From assembly GCF_040932035.1 (NCBI RefSeq), contig NZ_JBFRBB010000005.1, positions 434,001-498,000 on the forward strand: 64,000 nucleotides of DNA, given 5' to 3'. The position numbers and the translations under genes are program-made. Under the pieces are notes generated by a model. It had not been told where the DNA came from. It was given only the letters and a program-made list of their open reading frames with translations, and made no database searches. The stretch is from Hoeflea_A sp040932035 (GTDB lineage: Bacteria > Pseudomonadota > Alphaproteobacteria > Rhizobiales > Rhizobiaceae). Shown one piece after another: positions 34,801 through 43,373 of the stretch. The stretch's first letter is position 1, and each line of letters begins with the position of its first letter.

Positions 34801-36872
34801 GCACGGGTCGGCCGGACGAGCGCAGGCAATGCGATATCGTTGTTCTGAAGAAGAAAACTGCCGAAATCCATGGTCTGGCTCAGGTCTTCGGGATCGGAAA
34901 CCTGCATCCGGTAGACCGGATTGTCATCGGTGAAAAGATAGGGATTGATTGACTTCACGAACCCCAGGACAAGACGGTCGTTTTGCAGGATGGTTGCATA
35001 GTCTGCCCGGTTCTTCTGCATCTGCTTGATAAACTCGTCGCGGAGCAAAAGCATCGCCGCATGATCGCCGTGCTTGATCGGGATCGACCGTCCCCATGAT
35101 CCGGACGTCACGAACTCCGTCAGAATAAAATTGGAGACGTCCGTTGCCGTCCGGTTCGTCATCCGTTCCCAGTCGTGGTCGGGCTCGGTACCGTGGCAGC
35201 GCGATGCGGCGCGCATCGCCCCGATAAAGCTGCCGGCAACCTCGTCGGGCGAGGTCTCCAGCCAGAGCGGCAAAAGCCTGGGCTGGGCGCGAAACCGTTT
35301 GTCGGACCATTTGGCGAATATGCGCGCCGGAATATCGGCGCGAAGAACCTGGCCTCTCGGGCCGTCGATGCGGTGCTGCCCGTCCTCATCGGCCCGCCTG
35401 ACAATATGAAATATGTCCGATTGGTAGATCCGTGGATTGTCCGCCGACTTTTTCAGGACGACATCGGAAGATTTTTGTGTTTTCGGCCCTTCGGGCGTCT
35501 TCAGGTCGATCTGAAACACCTCCGGCGGACCAAGCTCGACCTTGAATTCATCGACCGGATAGCTGTTGCGAAGCTCCATCTCGAGGCGGATTTGGTCGTA
35601 GATGAATGCGACATCCGTCATCTCGCTGTTCTGGACGATCTCCTCCAGTTCCTTGCGTTCGATCCACCGGTTCTGGTCCTTGCTCCATACCCGTTTTCGG
35701 ATCTTGCGCACATTCGGCACATCCAGCTTGCGCACGAATTTCAGCTGGCCCTCCGCATCGCCGAATTCCAGCGTCCAATGACCTTCGGCACCGTTCAACT
35801 TGAATTTCTGCCTGCCGGGAAGCACGCCATCTTCAAGCCCGGCGGTAACGATGATCGCCTCCAGCTCGCCCTGGCTGCCGCCGGTCTTTTCAAGATATTT
35901 CTTCCAGCCCCTTGCGAAATCCGCCGCGGACGACTTGAATTCTTCGGCATCGCGCTTTGTTTGCGTTACGGCATAGTCAAGGGAGGGTGCTTCGTCCGAA
36001 AGCGCCACCGCCGGTCCGCTGCGCTGCGGCAGGCCACGGCCGACGACAAACAGCGTGCGCGTACGCATGCCACGGGCCTTGGCCTCCGGATCATCGCCGA
36101 ACGGATAGGGAAAAAGCGCCGAACCGACCTCGTTGCGCCCGGCCTGGTCCTCCATGACGAGGACATCGACGATTTCTGCATCGCCCGGTTTCCAGAGCTG
36201 CTTGCCGGTTCGAGGCTCTTCACCGGGAAAGCCCGCGACCCAGGTGCCTTTCAGATGGTCATCGATCAACTGTTCGCGCGCGACGCTGATTTCAAAGCGG
36301 AATTTCCGGTTGCGGATTTCCGTATTGCGGTTGATTTCGTCGATAAGTCCGCCCAGTTCAAATTGAGCGCATTTTTCGTTTTCAGAAATATATATGTCAT
36401 ATTCAGGTATCCAGCCGTCGCCGCCGATGGCAAAGCTACATTCGGCAATCAACCGCTCAAGCATCGCGTGGGGTGCCGGATCGATGAACAAAAAATCATT
36501 CGGCGGCGCGTTGTTCAGGCCGTGAAAGACAATCTTGATGCCGTTTTTGCCGACGGTTATCTCGTTTGATCTGTAGGTATTTACGATTGGCCGATCCGGT
36601 ACCTCAGAGCCGAAATCGTCGCCGGCGACCGAATGGCCAAGATCCCGTCCTTCAGCATGTGTCAGCGTCAGTTCAGCCGAACCCGCGTCGACATCGATCC
36701 TGATTTCGCCGGTGTAGGTGCTGCCGAAATTCGCCGTCGTATGCTCGACCAGCCACACCTGCTCGCCATTTTTCGATTGCGCCAGAGACTGCGGCGGCGC
36801 CATGAAAAACGAAACAAGCCCGACAATCGCCGCCAGCAATCCCCAGACGACATTTCCCATCGATGGATTCAT
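31875..36872 (-). CDS. giant exported protein with threonine repeats and a kinase-like C-terminal domain
   Basis: A 1665-residue protein. A signal or anchor segment covers about 8-31 (ending SLAQS). A large unrecognised region (about 35-770) follows, then hydrophobic stretches at about 781-817 and 865-890, a G/S-rich stretch (about 985-1045) and about 20 repeats of D-P-x-x-T-x-[LI]-[LIM] (1047-1336). The last 260 residues look like an atypical protein kinase: glycine-rich loop GSFNNVYKG near 1412-1420, a lysine in VSKVP near 1433, catalytic-loop-like DNHTHN (D-x4-N) near 1529 and DPGG for DFG near 1551. ATG 36872 has AGGGG upstream. No family recognised over the full length. Confidence 0.8.
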   Translation of the reverse strand: MNPSMGNVVWGLLAAIVGLVSFFMAPPQSLAQSKNGEQVWLVEHTTANFGSTYTGEIRIDVDAGSAELTLTHAEGRDLGHSVAGDDFGSEVPDRPIVNTYRSNEITVGKNGIKIVFHGLNNAPPNDFLFIDPAPHAMLERLIAECSFAIGGDGWIPEYDIYISENEKCAQFELGGLIDEINRNTEIRNRKFRFEISVAREQLIDDHLKGTWVAGFPGEEPRTGKQLWKPGDAEIVDVLVMEDQAGRNEVGSALFPYPFGDDPEAKARGMRTRTLFVVGRGLPQRSGPAVALSDEAPSLDYAVTQTKRDAEEFKSSAADFARGWKKYLEKTGGSQGELEAIIVTAGLEDGVLPGRQKFKLNGAEGHWTLEFGDAEGQLKFVRKLDVPNVRKIRKRVWSKDQNRWIERKELEEIVQNSEMTDVAFIYDQIRLEMELRNSYPVDEFKVELGPPEVFQIDLKTPEGPKTQKSSDVVLKKSADNPRIYQSDIFHIVRRADEDGQHRIDGPRGQVLRADIPARIFAKWSDKRFRAQPRLLPLWLETSPDEVAGSFIGAMRAASRCHGTEPDHDWERMTNRTATDVSNFILTEFVTSGSWGRSIPIKHGDHAAMLLLRDEFIKQMQKNRADYATILQNDRLVLGFVKSINPYLFTDDNPVYRMQVSDPEDLSQTMDFGSFLLQNNDIALPALVRPTRAALQNMISAMDKSIVRATGVTDCDTEELLLLTGVSFDQIADAVAPRLMRYRFDQDKQHTVLETDRLGRAFVYNLSSVASAVQALDAYAEADTQYSIAIGSVILSAGIGSLYSQGLISLVTVIAAELPAVAYSIDGSFREYLASQRELDFAVGASAVIGTDRLDTAELAAIDWMDVALIAYMEAIGLAAGAAGDVVDVLKGARGAPLVDLVTSGEALAGELSKSAARQLSPSEAAQLGAFVAHAKNKALQSGIGSLSDLERQFVKVVDKAGESARQAKRVASTGNGLGGSLFEGGGSALDGVPSGGGLSPLGSDLGGALPGSGLPSIGSTLDDALPGRSLSGVADDFGGGTAGLPGSAFDPDATVILPPRGLPGSDPNGTALLNNPLDPDSTVLLPPRNLPGPDPNETALLSNPLDPDSTVIIPPPAPVQPPVPVNPVRPDMTEILPPRALPGPDPNGTALLNNPVDPDSTVLLPPRPQVDPGATEILPPPTVRMNDPLDPNSTALMQPSRAPVDPGATEILPAPTVRMDDPNGTALLNNPVDPDSTVLLTPGSTVDPGATEILPAPTVRLDDPNGTALLNNPVDPDSTVLLPPRAPVDPGATEILPAPTVRTNDPNRTALMNNPLDPNSTALLPAPGARAAPDDPTMRIPGQADQPLPAVRQPAGDAENMIATVDPVNPVDAGAGPIGGGPAPAAPAELAGAELPARSVDGTPAEPVVLGDFIAEGSFNNVYKGSGDDSVYRVSKVPTDHVDVQIDDAGWSALDDFDSAAVRGPEVRGTYETKIGDQNFRARELEFFENTAARQIEGNPGEYAGVMTPEQAIAYDKATREINKKGYVWLDNHTHNYAFEPHPDGGGKLRVVITDPGGIVKVTGNDAASFARKVQARINNPDPQFVKRMSNKDLPVANQKIFRELEREGLIEDFGDRLALPDAVDDPLRQLQFRTDQNVPFGKVRDLFQVPADELEAARKALRRQP
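32851..33728 (-). repeat. coding repeat array, about 20 units of D-P-x-x-T-x-[LI]-[LIM]
   Basis: The units alternate between forms such as DPNGTALLNNP, DPDSTVLLPPR and DPGATEILPAP, spaced 12-20 residues apart, with longer two- or three-unit modules repeated almost exactly at DNA level (for example around 33160-33240 and 33040-33110). The near identity of some modules points to recent tandem duplication. Confidence 0.9.
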
Positions 36873-37021
36873 GCGCTGCCCCTCCGTACCGCAAGTCCGG
36901 ACCGCTCCACCCCACTGCCGGTCAAATATCGGCTGCAACCTTATCACGGCCTGTTGCTGCTGGTGAAATAATAGCGAAATCGTGATGAAGAAGACGGAGC
37001 ACGGGGTTTGCAAAACAAACA

Positions 37022-37051
37022 GCCCGTCTCGAAATTAAATTCGAGACGGGC
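37022..37051 (-). terminator. rho-independent terminator of the chemoreceptor gene
   Basis: GCCCGTCTCGAA (37022-37033) and TTCGAGACGGGC (37040-37051) form a perfect 12-bp stem with a six-base loop. On the minus strand it is followed by TGTTTGTTTTG. It lies about 60 bases beyond the chemoreceptor stop and upstream of the giant gene's promoter region. Confidence 0.85.
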
Positions 37052-37112
37052 CATCCATATTTGTTCAGCCTTTTTTGGCAGCGTGCTGTGCCGCCGAAGA
37101 TGATTTTATCGG

Positions 37113-39410
37113 CTACCCCGCCATCCGGTAGTTCGCGGCATCAGCCGGTGCAGCCTGCGTCTCGCCGGATTCGCTATTGCCATCCGCCAGGCTGAATTCG
37201 CCAACCACCGAAGACAGGCCGTCGGCATCGTCCGCCAGCTGGTGGACAACGGCATTGGTCTGCTCGACCATCGCGGCGTTCTGCTGGGTCATCTGATCCA
37301 TCTGGGTAACTGCGGTGTTGACCTCCTGGATGCCGGTCAGCTGTTCACGGGCGGCCGTGGCGATATTGGCGATCCGCCCGTTGATGTCGGTGACATGGTG
37401 CGAAATCTGATCGAGCGCCTCGCCGGTCGCCTTGACGAGACCGACGCCGTTGGAGACCTCAGTACCGGATTTGGTGATCAATTCCTTGATCTCCGTTGCT
37501 GCGCCGGCAGCCCGCTGCGCCAGCTCGCGCACTTCCTGGGCGACGACGGCAAATCCCTTGCCCGCTTCCCCGGCACGCGCCGCTTCAACACCTGCATTGA
37601 GAGCAAGCAGGTTTGTCTGGAACGCAATCTCGTCAATCACATTGATGATGTTGGAGATTTCCTGCGATGCCTTTTCAATGCCTTCCATCGCGGCAACGGC
37701 ATCGGAGACGACGGCGCTGGACTGGTCCGCATCGGCCTTGGCTGCTTCGGCCATGGTAGCAGCTTCAGCCGCCCGTTCCGATGTTTCCCGGACCGTGGAG
37801 GTGATTTCCTCAAGCGCAGCCGAGGTTTCTTCCAGCGAAGCGGCCTGCTGTTCGGTTCTGCGCGAAAGATCGTCGGCCGCAGCCCGCATCTGCCGCGCAT
37901 TGCCGTCGATCGAGCCGGAACCGTCCTGAATGCGATAGAGCGTCGAGTTGAGTTTTTCGACCGTAGCGTTGAAGTCGATGCGCAGCCGGTCGAGACTGTC
38001 CATGAAAGGCGTGTCGAGACGGACGGACAGATCGCCTTCTGACAGCCGTGTCAGGCCGCCGGCAAGGGAATCGACCGCCGCCTGCAGTTGCTGCGTTTCC
38101 TCGGCTTTCAGGGTAGCGCGTTCCGATGCCTCGCGCTCGGAAGTCTCGCGGGTTTCCTCGGCCTCGTGCTCGAGCCGTTCCTTTTCAATCGTCGCTTCCT
38201 TGAAGACCGCAACCGAGCGGACCATGTCGCCGATTTCATCCTTGCGGTCCATATTGTCGATCTGGAAATCGGTGCGGCCTTCTGTGAGTTCGCGCATATT
38301 GGCGACAAGCGCGATGATCGGTCGCGTCAACGTGCGCGAGAATAGGAGCGCGCTTGCAAGCGCAACGGCCAGCAGGACGAGCGAGGCGACGATCACCAGC
38401 TGGCGCATCGAGGCAACGGCCTGCCCGGCCTCGCTATTGTCCACCAGCGCGGCGACCACCCAGTCGGCATTGAGGAAATTGACTCGTGCGAAGGCCACAT
38501 TGGCCTGCATGTCGCGATAATCGCCGGTTTCGCTGTTTACAATGTCCCGCGCCGTCAAACCGCCGAAAAGCGCCGGATCGATGCGGGCGTTGTGGACATC
38601 ATTGGCTTCGGTCAGCGGTGAATTTGTCAGAAGATAGCCGTCATTGCGCAGGAGCACGGTTTCACCGGTTTCGCCAAGGCCCGTCCGATTGCTCATGATC
38701 TGCTCGATCTTGCCGGTCGGTAGCGAAACGATAAATGCGCCCTTGACCTCGCCTCCGACGACGATCGGTTTGCCGACAAACGCGGTCAGCGGCCGCTCGC
38801 CGGGCGCATAGGGAAGATAGTCGGCAAAGGCGACCCCATCGGTTTTGTCCATCGACATGGTGTTTTGATGGATGAGCCCCAAGGGCGTGTCCTTCCAGGC
38901 CGCATCCGAAAGATTGACGTAAAAATCGTCACGCTTGAGCAACGTGTAGACAACCGTTCCGTCGGCCTTCACCAGGAGAATGTCTTCGAAATCGTTCTCT
39001 TCGGCGATCTTCTCAAAAACCGGTCCGAATTTTCCTTCATGGTTGAGGTAAACCCTGGCACCGCTGGGCCTGCTGCGTTCCAGTTTTTCATCCTGCGACA
39101 GAGTATGATCCGAGACCAGTGCCAGGAAATCCGGCTCCATGCCGTCCTTGATAGTCGTCAGGCCGATGCCGAAAAGATTGAGCGCCGCCGCGACATTCGG
39201 GGTTACCGCAATTTCCTCGATATCCTTCTTCGTCGCTTCCAGATAGGTCTCGATCTGGTTGCGCCGTCCGTCGGCGATTGCAGAAAGCTTAGCGTCATAT
39301 TCGCTCTTGAGGGCATTGGAGCTGATAACAAGACCGCCAATGCTGGAGGCGGCAATGGAAACGACTGTAAGAAGTGCAGCCGCAAGCGGCAATTTCCTGG
39401 AAATAAGCAT
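37113..39410 (-). CDS. methyl-accepting chemotaxis protein
   Basis: The 765-residue receptor has a membrane segment near 7-27, a periplasmic dCache-like sensor (about 35-335, with FLTNSPLTE-like PAS features such as GYLLTNSPLTEAND), a second membrane segment near 340-362, HAMP units (about 362-480) and the signalling tip containing EIAFQTNLLALNAGVEAARAG split around the conserved hairpin. FAVVAQEVRELAQRAA is also canonical. ATG 39410 has GGAAGA six bases upstream; a GTG 18 bases earlier is less likely. The ligand is unknown and no other che gene is near. Confidence 0.95.
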   Translation of the reverse strand: MLISRKLPLAAALLTVVSIAASSIGGLVISSNALKSEYDAKLSAIADGRRNQIETYLEATKKDIEEIAVTPNVAAALNLFGIGLTTIKDGMEPDFLALVSDHTLSQDEKLERSRPSGARVYLNHEGKFGPVFEKIAEENDFEDILLVKADGTVVYTLLKRDDFYVNLSDAAWKDTPLGLIHQNTMSMDKTDGVAFADYLPYAPGERPLTAFVGKPIVVGGEVKGAFIVSLPTGKIEQIMSNRTGLGETGETVLLRNDGYLLTNSPLTEANDVHNARIDPALFGGLTARDIVNSETGDYRDMQANVAFARVNFLNADWVVAALVDNSEAGQAVASMRQLVIVASLVLLAVALASALLFSRTLTRPIIALVANMRELTEGRTDFQIDNMDRKDEIGDMVRSVAVFKEATIEKERLEHEAEETRETSEREASERATLKAEETQQLQAAVDSLAGGLTRLSEGDLSVRLDTPFMDSLDRLRIDFNATVEKLNSTLYRIQDGSGSIDGNARQMRAAADDLSRRTEQQAASLEETSAALEEITSTVRETSERAAEAATMAEAAKADADQSSAVVSDAVAAMEGIEKASQEISNIINVIDEIAFQTNLLALNAGVEAARAGEAGKGFAVVAQEVRELAQRAAGAATEIKELITKSGTEVSNGVGLVKATGEALDQISHHVTDINGRIANIATAAREQLTGIQEVNTAVTQMDQMTQQNAAMVEQTNAVVHQLADDADGLSSVVGEFSLADGNSESGETQAAPADAANYRMAG

Positions 39411-39684
39411 AAAAAATCTTCCGGTCACTGGAAAATAGAGATGCCCTTTGGGGCTGCTCAGTCGGAAGCATCATGCGAATTCGCGGGCGGCGCGAATGAC
39501 CGGCGCCGGCAGATTATTGGCCAATTGCAAAGGATCGATTAACGCGGATAGATTGTCTGCCGCAATGATGCAAGCCTTTAGCCTGTATTGACAATACGGC
39601 TTCTGGCACGACGGATTTATTCTGCACAACCGGGTCAACTGCCTGTGAGATGCGTCGGCTGACGATTGGCGCTATGATGGATGG

Positions 39685-40368
39685 ATGGCCGACGAAGTTT
39701 CAGGGAAAAAATGGCCGAGCCAGGATATCGACGCGGATGTCATGGGCGCCCTTGCGCATTTATACCGCGCAGAGGTTTTCCGCAGCACGCACTGGCGCAA
39801 CCGGCTCGACAACACGACGAACTGGGCCGTTGTCACCACCGGCATCGCGCTTTCGGCGACTTTCAGCAACGTCAACGCCTCGCCCTTGCCGATGATCCTC
39901 GTCGGCTTTCTTGTGACATTTTTCCTGGCCTTCGAAGCCCGCCGCTACCGCTATTACAATATCTTCCGCGCCCGCGCCCGGCTGCTGGAATCCGACTTTT
40001 ACGCCCCCATGCTCAATGGCGAGAAGGTCAAGGTCGATGGCGAATGGGGCGAGCTTCTGGCCGATGACTACCGCACGCCGCACTACCATATCAGTTTCAT
40101 CCGCTCAGCCGGACGGCGATTGAGGAGCAACTACTCCTGGATCCTGGCGATCCAGGCGGTTGCCTATTACGGAAAACTTGCCATTCATCCGGTGCCGCTG
40201 ACCAATTTGACCGAGTTCATCGACCGGGCAGCCGTCGGACCGATAGCCGGCATCTATGTGATCATCGCCGGTATTCTGTTTCACGGAAGCTGGTTCATCT
40301 TCGCCTTCGTCACCCTGCGGCTGGACTATATCCACCGCCGCGACCGCACATCGCCGATGGCGCATTGA
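39685..40368 (+). CDS. DUF2270 family membrane protein
   Basis: The 227-residue protein has a cytosolic N-terminus (ALAHLYRAEVFRSTHWRNRL), membrane segments around NWAVVTTGIALSATF and PMILVGFLVTFFLAFEARRY, a soluble loop with RARLLESDFYAPML, and two C-terminal segments near AGIYVIIAGILFHGSWFIFA. This pattern defines DUF2270, whose role is unknown. It is monocistronic, divergent from the chemoreceptor and convergent with the SDR gene. Confidence 0.88.
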   Translation: MADEVSGKKWPSQDIDADVMGALAHLYRAEVFRSTHWRNRLDNTTNWAVVTTGIALSATFSNVNASPLPMILVGFLVTFFLAFEARRYRYYNIFRARARLLESDFYAPMLNGEKVKVDGEWGELLADDYRTPHYHISFIRSAGRRLRSNYSWILAIQAVAYYGKLAIHPVPLTNLTEFIDRAAVGPIAGIYVIIAGILFHGSWFIFAFVTLRLDYIHRRDRTSPMAH

Positions 40369-40380
40369 TCAGAGGCTGTC

Positions 40381-41205
40381 CTACAGCCCCAGGCCGCCGC
40401 CAACGACAAGAACCTGCCCCGAAACGTAGTTCGATTCCGGTGCGCAAAAGAGATAGACACCGTCTGCCGCTTCCTCGACCGTGCCCGGGCGGCCCATCGG
40501 GATCATCGCCTTGAAGCCCGTGGCGACCTTGGTCGGAATACCGACCGCAACTTCATTGCCTTCCACGACAATCGTTTTCTTGTCGTCGGTGGATTCGGTC
40601 AGCCGCGTTTCGATGTAGCCGAAGGCAACGCAATTGACGTTGACCTTGGCGCGTCCCCATTCCTTGGCAAGTGTTTTGGTAAGGCCTATGACGCCGGCCT
40701 TGGCGGATGAATAGTTGGCCTGACCGGCATTGCCGCCGGTTCCGGCGACCGACGAGATGTTGACGACCTTGCGGAACACTTCCTGTCCCGCCTCGGCCTC
40801 GCGCTTGGCTTCGATGCGGATATATTCGCTGGCTGCGCGCAGGATCCGGAACGGTGCTTTCAGATGCACATCGATCATCGCATCAAACTGATCGTCGCTC
40901 ATCTTGCCGATCATGGAGTCCCATGTGTATCCGGCATTGTTGACGATGATGTCGACGCCGCCGAAGGTCTCGAGCCCGACACCGATGAACCGATCGCCGA
41001 AATCCGCCTCGGTAACGCTGCCTGCAACCGCAATCGCATTGCCACCGGCCGATTTGATGGCCGCGACCACTTCATCGGCGGGGCCCTGGTCGAGATCGTT
41101 GACAACGACACAGGCCCCTTCGCTGGCAAGTTTCAGCGCGACGGCGCGGCCGATCCCGCGGCCCGAGCCACTCACATAGGCGGTTTTTCTCTGCAGCTTT
41201 CCCAT
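40381..41205 (-). CDS. SDR-family 3-oxoacyl/3-hydroxyacyl dehydrogenase
   Basis: The 274-residue classical SDR has the cofactor motif GSGRGIGRAVALKLA (about 11-25), NNAGYTW, catalytic serine in NISSVAG and the YSSAKAG active site with Tyr and Lys. FabG-like enzymes of this branch act on 3-hydroxyacyl-CoA or -ACP. It is the last gene of a four-gene operon with thiolase and two MaoC-type hydratases, which together could run one beta-oxidation-like cycle on an unusual acyl chain. Confidence 0.92.
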   Translation of the reverse strand: MGKLQRKTAYVSGSGRGIGRAVALKLASEGACVVVNDLDQGPADEVVAAIKSAGGNAIAVAGSVTEADFGDRFIGVGLETFGGVDIIVNNAGYTWDSMIGKMSDDQFDAMIDVHLKAPFRILRAASEYIRIEAKREAEAGQEVFRKVVNISSVAGTGGNAGQANYSSAKAGVIGLTKTLAKEWGRAKVNVNCVAFGYIETRLTESTDDKKTIVVEGNEVAVGIPTKVATGFKAMIPMGRPGTVEEAADGVYLFCAPESNYVSGQVLVVGGGLGL

Positions 41206-41220
41206 GACAAAACCTTTGGT

Positions 41221-41640
41221 TTACGGCAGCGCTATGAGCGCTTCGCCGGCAAGTTTGACATCGCCGTCCTGATTGGCGGCCTGAATTTCGAGACGCACGC
41301 GTTTTTCGCCGTCCTGCTCGAGTTTTTCCGTCACCTTTCCGCTGCAGACGATACGCTCGCGCAGCTGTGTGATGGCGACGAACCGCGTGCTATACGCGCG
41401 TAGCGCCGTCTGCGGCACCCAGCCGGTCAAGAGCCGCGCCAGATAGGCCATCGACAGCATACCGTGGGCAAAGACGTCATCCATCCCGGCCTTTTTGGCA
41501 AAATCAATGTCGATATGGATCGGATTGTGATCCCCGGACGCGCCGGCAAAAAGCGCCAGCGTGGTACGTGATATCGGCCCGGTGGTCAGAACCGGCAGTT
41601 CGTCGCCGATATTGACGGTTTCAAAGGTCAGTTCAGACAT
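41221..41640 (-). CDS. MaoC-family dehydratase
   Basis: The 139-residue hot-dog protein has the R-hydratase motif FAGASGDHNPIHID (about 33-46), where Asp and His are catalytic in 2-enoyl-CoA hydratase 2. It then shows VFAHGMLSMAYLARLL. It is paired with the adjacent 146-residue FAS1-like dehydratase; such pairs form heterodimers in steroid and fatty-acid side-chain degradation (for example ChsH1-ChsH2-type complexes), so a complex here is a reasonable inference. Confidence 0.9.
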   Translation of the reverse strand: MSELTFETVNIGDELPVLTTGPISRTTLALFAGASGDHNPIHIDIDFAKKAGMDDVFAHGMLSMAYLARLLTGWVPQTALRAYSTRFVAITQLRERIVCSGKVTEKLEQDGEKRVRLEIQAANQDGDVKLAGEALIALP

Positions 41641-41644
41641 TTTG

Positions 41645-42085
41645 TCAGTTCCTCACCACCACAACCTGCTGCAGTTCGGCGACCTGATCGCCGTCCTGGT
41701 CGGTCACGTCCGTCTTCTGGACGATGAATTCGAGTGCTCCGCCCTTCTTGTCGTAAATGTCGGTGATGGTGGAATTCAGCGTTACCATATCGCCCGCACA
41801 AACCGGCTTGTGATAGGTAAAGGACTGCTCGCCGTGCAGCACCCGCGCAAGATCCACCTCCAGAAGGTTCAAGAGTTCGAACGGGTCTGGTTTTTCAAAA
41901 CCCAGCGAAAAAAGGAAGGTGGGCGGCGCCGGCAGGGAACGGTAGCCTGCCGCCCGCGCCGCATTCTCGTCCGTGTAAATCGGATTGTCCTCGCCCGTTG
42001 CCTTGGCGAAAAACCGCAAGCGCCCTTTTTCGATCTCTACGGTCAGCGGGTCGAGGCTGAGGCCGATGTGTTTTCTGTCAATCAT
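41645..42085 (-). CDS. MaoC-like N-terminal domain (FAS1-like dehydratase)
   Basis: The 146-residue protein has FFAKATGEDNPIYTDENAAR (about 29-48) in the position of the hydratase motif but without the catalytic histidine (IYTD in place of IHxD), and RSLPAPPTFLFSLGF after it. It resembles the non-catalytic partner of heterodimeric MaoC hydratases. It starts seven bases after the thiolase stop and is followed by the catalytic MaoC gene after four bases. Confidence 0.9.
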   Translation of the reverse strand: MIDRKHIGLSLDPLTVEIEKGRLRFFAKATGEDNPIYTDENAARAAGYRSLPAPPTFLFSLGFEKPDPFELLNLLEVDLARVLHGEQSFTYHKPVCAGDMVTLNSTITDIYDKKGGALEFIVQKTDVTDQDGDQVAELQQVVVVRN

Positions 42086-42092
42086 GGCGTGT

Positions 42093-43280
42093 TCACGCCG
42101 CCCGCTGATACATGGTCACAACGCAGGCCCCGCCAAGTCCGAGATTATGCTGCAGGGCAGTGCGCGCGCCGTCCACCTGCCGCTCCCTGGCGGTGCCGCG
42201 CAGCTGGTTGGTCAGCTCGTAGCACTGCGCAAGGCCGGTCGCGCCAAGCGGATGGCCCTTCGACAAAAGGCCGCCGGACGGATTGGTGACGACCTTACCG
42301 CCATAGGTGTTGTCCTCATCGGCAATGAATTTCGGCGCGTCGCCTTCCGGACAAAGGCCGAGCCCCTCATAGGTAATGAGTTCATTATGGGCAAAACAGT
42401 CGTGCAGCTCGACAACATCGAGATCCTCCGGGCCGACGCCGGTCTGCTCGTAAACCTGCGCGCTGGCGGATGCCGTCATATCGTAGCCGACCAGCCGCAT
42501 CATATCGCCGGAATCAAAGGTGCTGGGTGTGTCGGTCGTCATGGCCTGACCGGCAATCACCACATCCGCGCGCAGGCCGTTGGCACGGGCAAAATCTTCG
42601 GAAACGAGGATTGCCGCAGCGCCGCCGCAGGTCGGCGGGCAGGCCATCAGACGCGTCATCACGCCCGGCCACATGACCGGCGACTGGAGAACATCGCCGG
42701 GTGTGACTTCCTTGCGGAAGAGCGCCAGCGGATTGTTCTTCGCGTGACGGCTCGCCTTGGCGCGCACCCTGGCGAAATCCTCAAGCGTCGTGCCGTATCT
42801 TTGCATGTGGTGCAGGCCGGCGCCGCCGAAATAGCGCAGCGCCAGCGGGATTTCGGCATTGCCGACAAGTTCGTCGCATTTTTCGTCGAACGGATCGAAG
42901 GGGCTCGGCCGGTCTTCAAAGACGCTGGTCAGCGCCCCCGGCCGCATCTGCTCGAACCCGACGGCCAACACGCATTCGGCCGCGCCGCTCTCGATAGCCT
43001 GGCGAGCCAGGAACAGAGCCGTCGATCCGGTCGAGCAATTGTTGTTGACGTTGATCACCGGAATTCCGGTCATGCCGACGTCGTAGACGGCCCGCTGTCC
43101 GCAGGTACTGTCGCCATAGACATATCCGGCATAGGCCTGCTGGACCCGCTCATAGGAAATTCCGGCATCTTCCAGCGCCTGGCTAACCGCCTTTGCGCCC
43201 ATTTCGGGATAAGCCTCGTTGTCTCCGGGCTTGACGAATTTCGTCATGCCCACACCGGCCACGATCACCTTGTTGTCCAT
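42093..43280 (-). CDS. SCP-x type thiolase (lipid-transfer protein)
   Basis: The 395-residue thiolase-fold protein has Cys82 in NVNNNCSTGSTALF, HDCFAHNELITYEGLGLC and SKGHPLGATGLAQ with the second-half histidine; GLGGACVVTMY closes it. These match SCP-x thiolases, which cleave branched or sterol-side-chain 3-oxoacyl-CoA. ATG 43280 has GGGAG six bases upstream. It is the first gene of the operon thiolase-MaoC-MaoC-SDR and is divergent from a TetR gene that probably controls it. Confidence 0.92.
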   Translation of the reverse strand: MDNKVIVAGVGMTKFVKPGDNEAYPEMGAKAVSQALEDAGISYERVQQAYAGYVYGDSTCGQRAVYDVGMTGIPVINVNNNCSTGSTALFLARQAIESGAAECVLAVGFEQMRPGALTSVFEDRPSPFDPFDEKCDELVGNAEIPLALRYFGGAGLHHMQRYGTTLEDFARVRAKASRHAKNNPLALFRKEVTPGDVLQSPVMWPGVMTRLMACPPTCGGAAAILVSEDFARANGLRADVVIAGQAMTTDTPSTFDSGDMMRLVGYDMTASASAQVYEQTGVGPEDLDVVELHDCFAHNELITYEGLGLCPEGDAPKFIADEDNTYGGKVVTNPSGGLLSKGHPLGATGLAQCYELTNQLRGTARERQVDGARTALQHNLGLGGACVVTMYQRAA

Positions 43281-43322
43281 GCTGCGCTCCCTTGATTTCG
43301 ACCCCGTTCCATTCGATCGAAA

Positions 43323-43373
43323 TTGACTTTTCCACTCATCAGTTACATATTCCACCTAAAGGTTACAAGTCAA
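43323..43373. promoter_or_regulatory. face-to-face promoters between thiolase operon and TetR gene
   Basis: TTGACTT (43323-43329) and its complement AAGTCAA (43367-43373) bound a symmetrical segment. On the plus strand TTGACT-N17-CATATT and on the minus strand TTGACT-N17-ATATGT each look like a promoter, so the two overlap. GTTAC direct repeats inside (near 43342 and 43362) may be regulator contacts. Confidence 0.45.

Noticed and set aside
35175..36569. 464-codon open frame opposite the giant gene
   Set aside because: No recognisable motif, composition typical of an antisense shadow; the minus strand frame is continuous over five kilobases.
41985..43295. 436-codon open frame opposite the thiolase gene
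   Set aside because: Antisense shadow; thiolase active-site motifs are on the minus strand.
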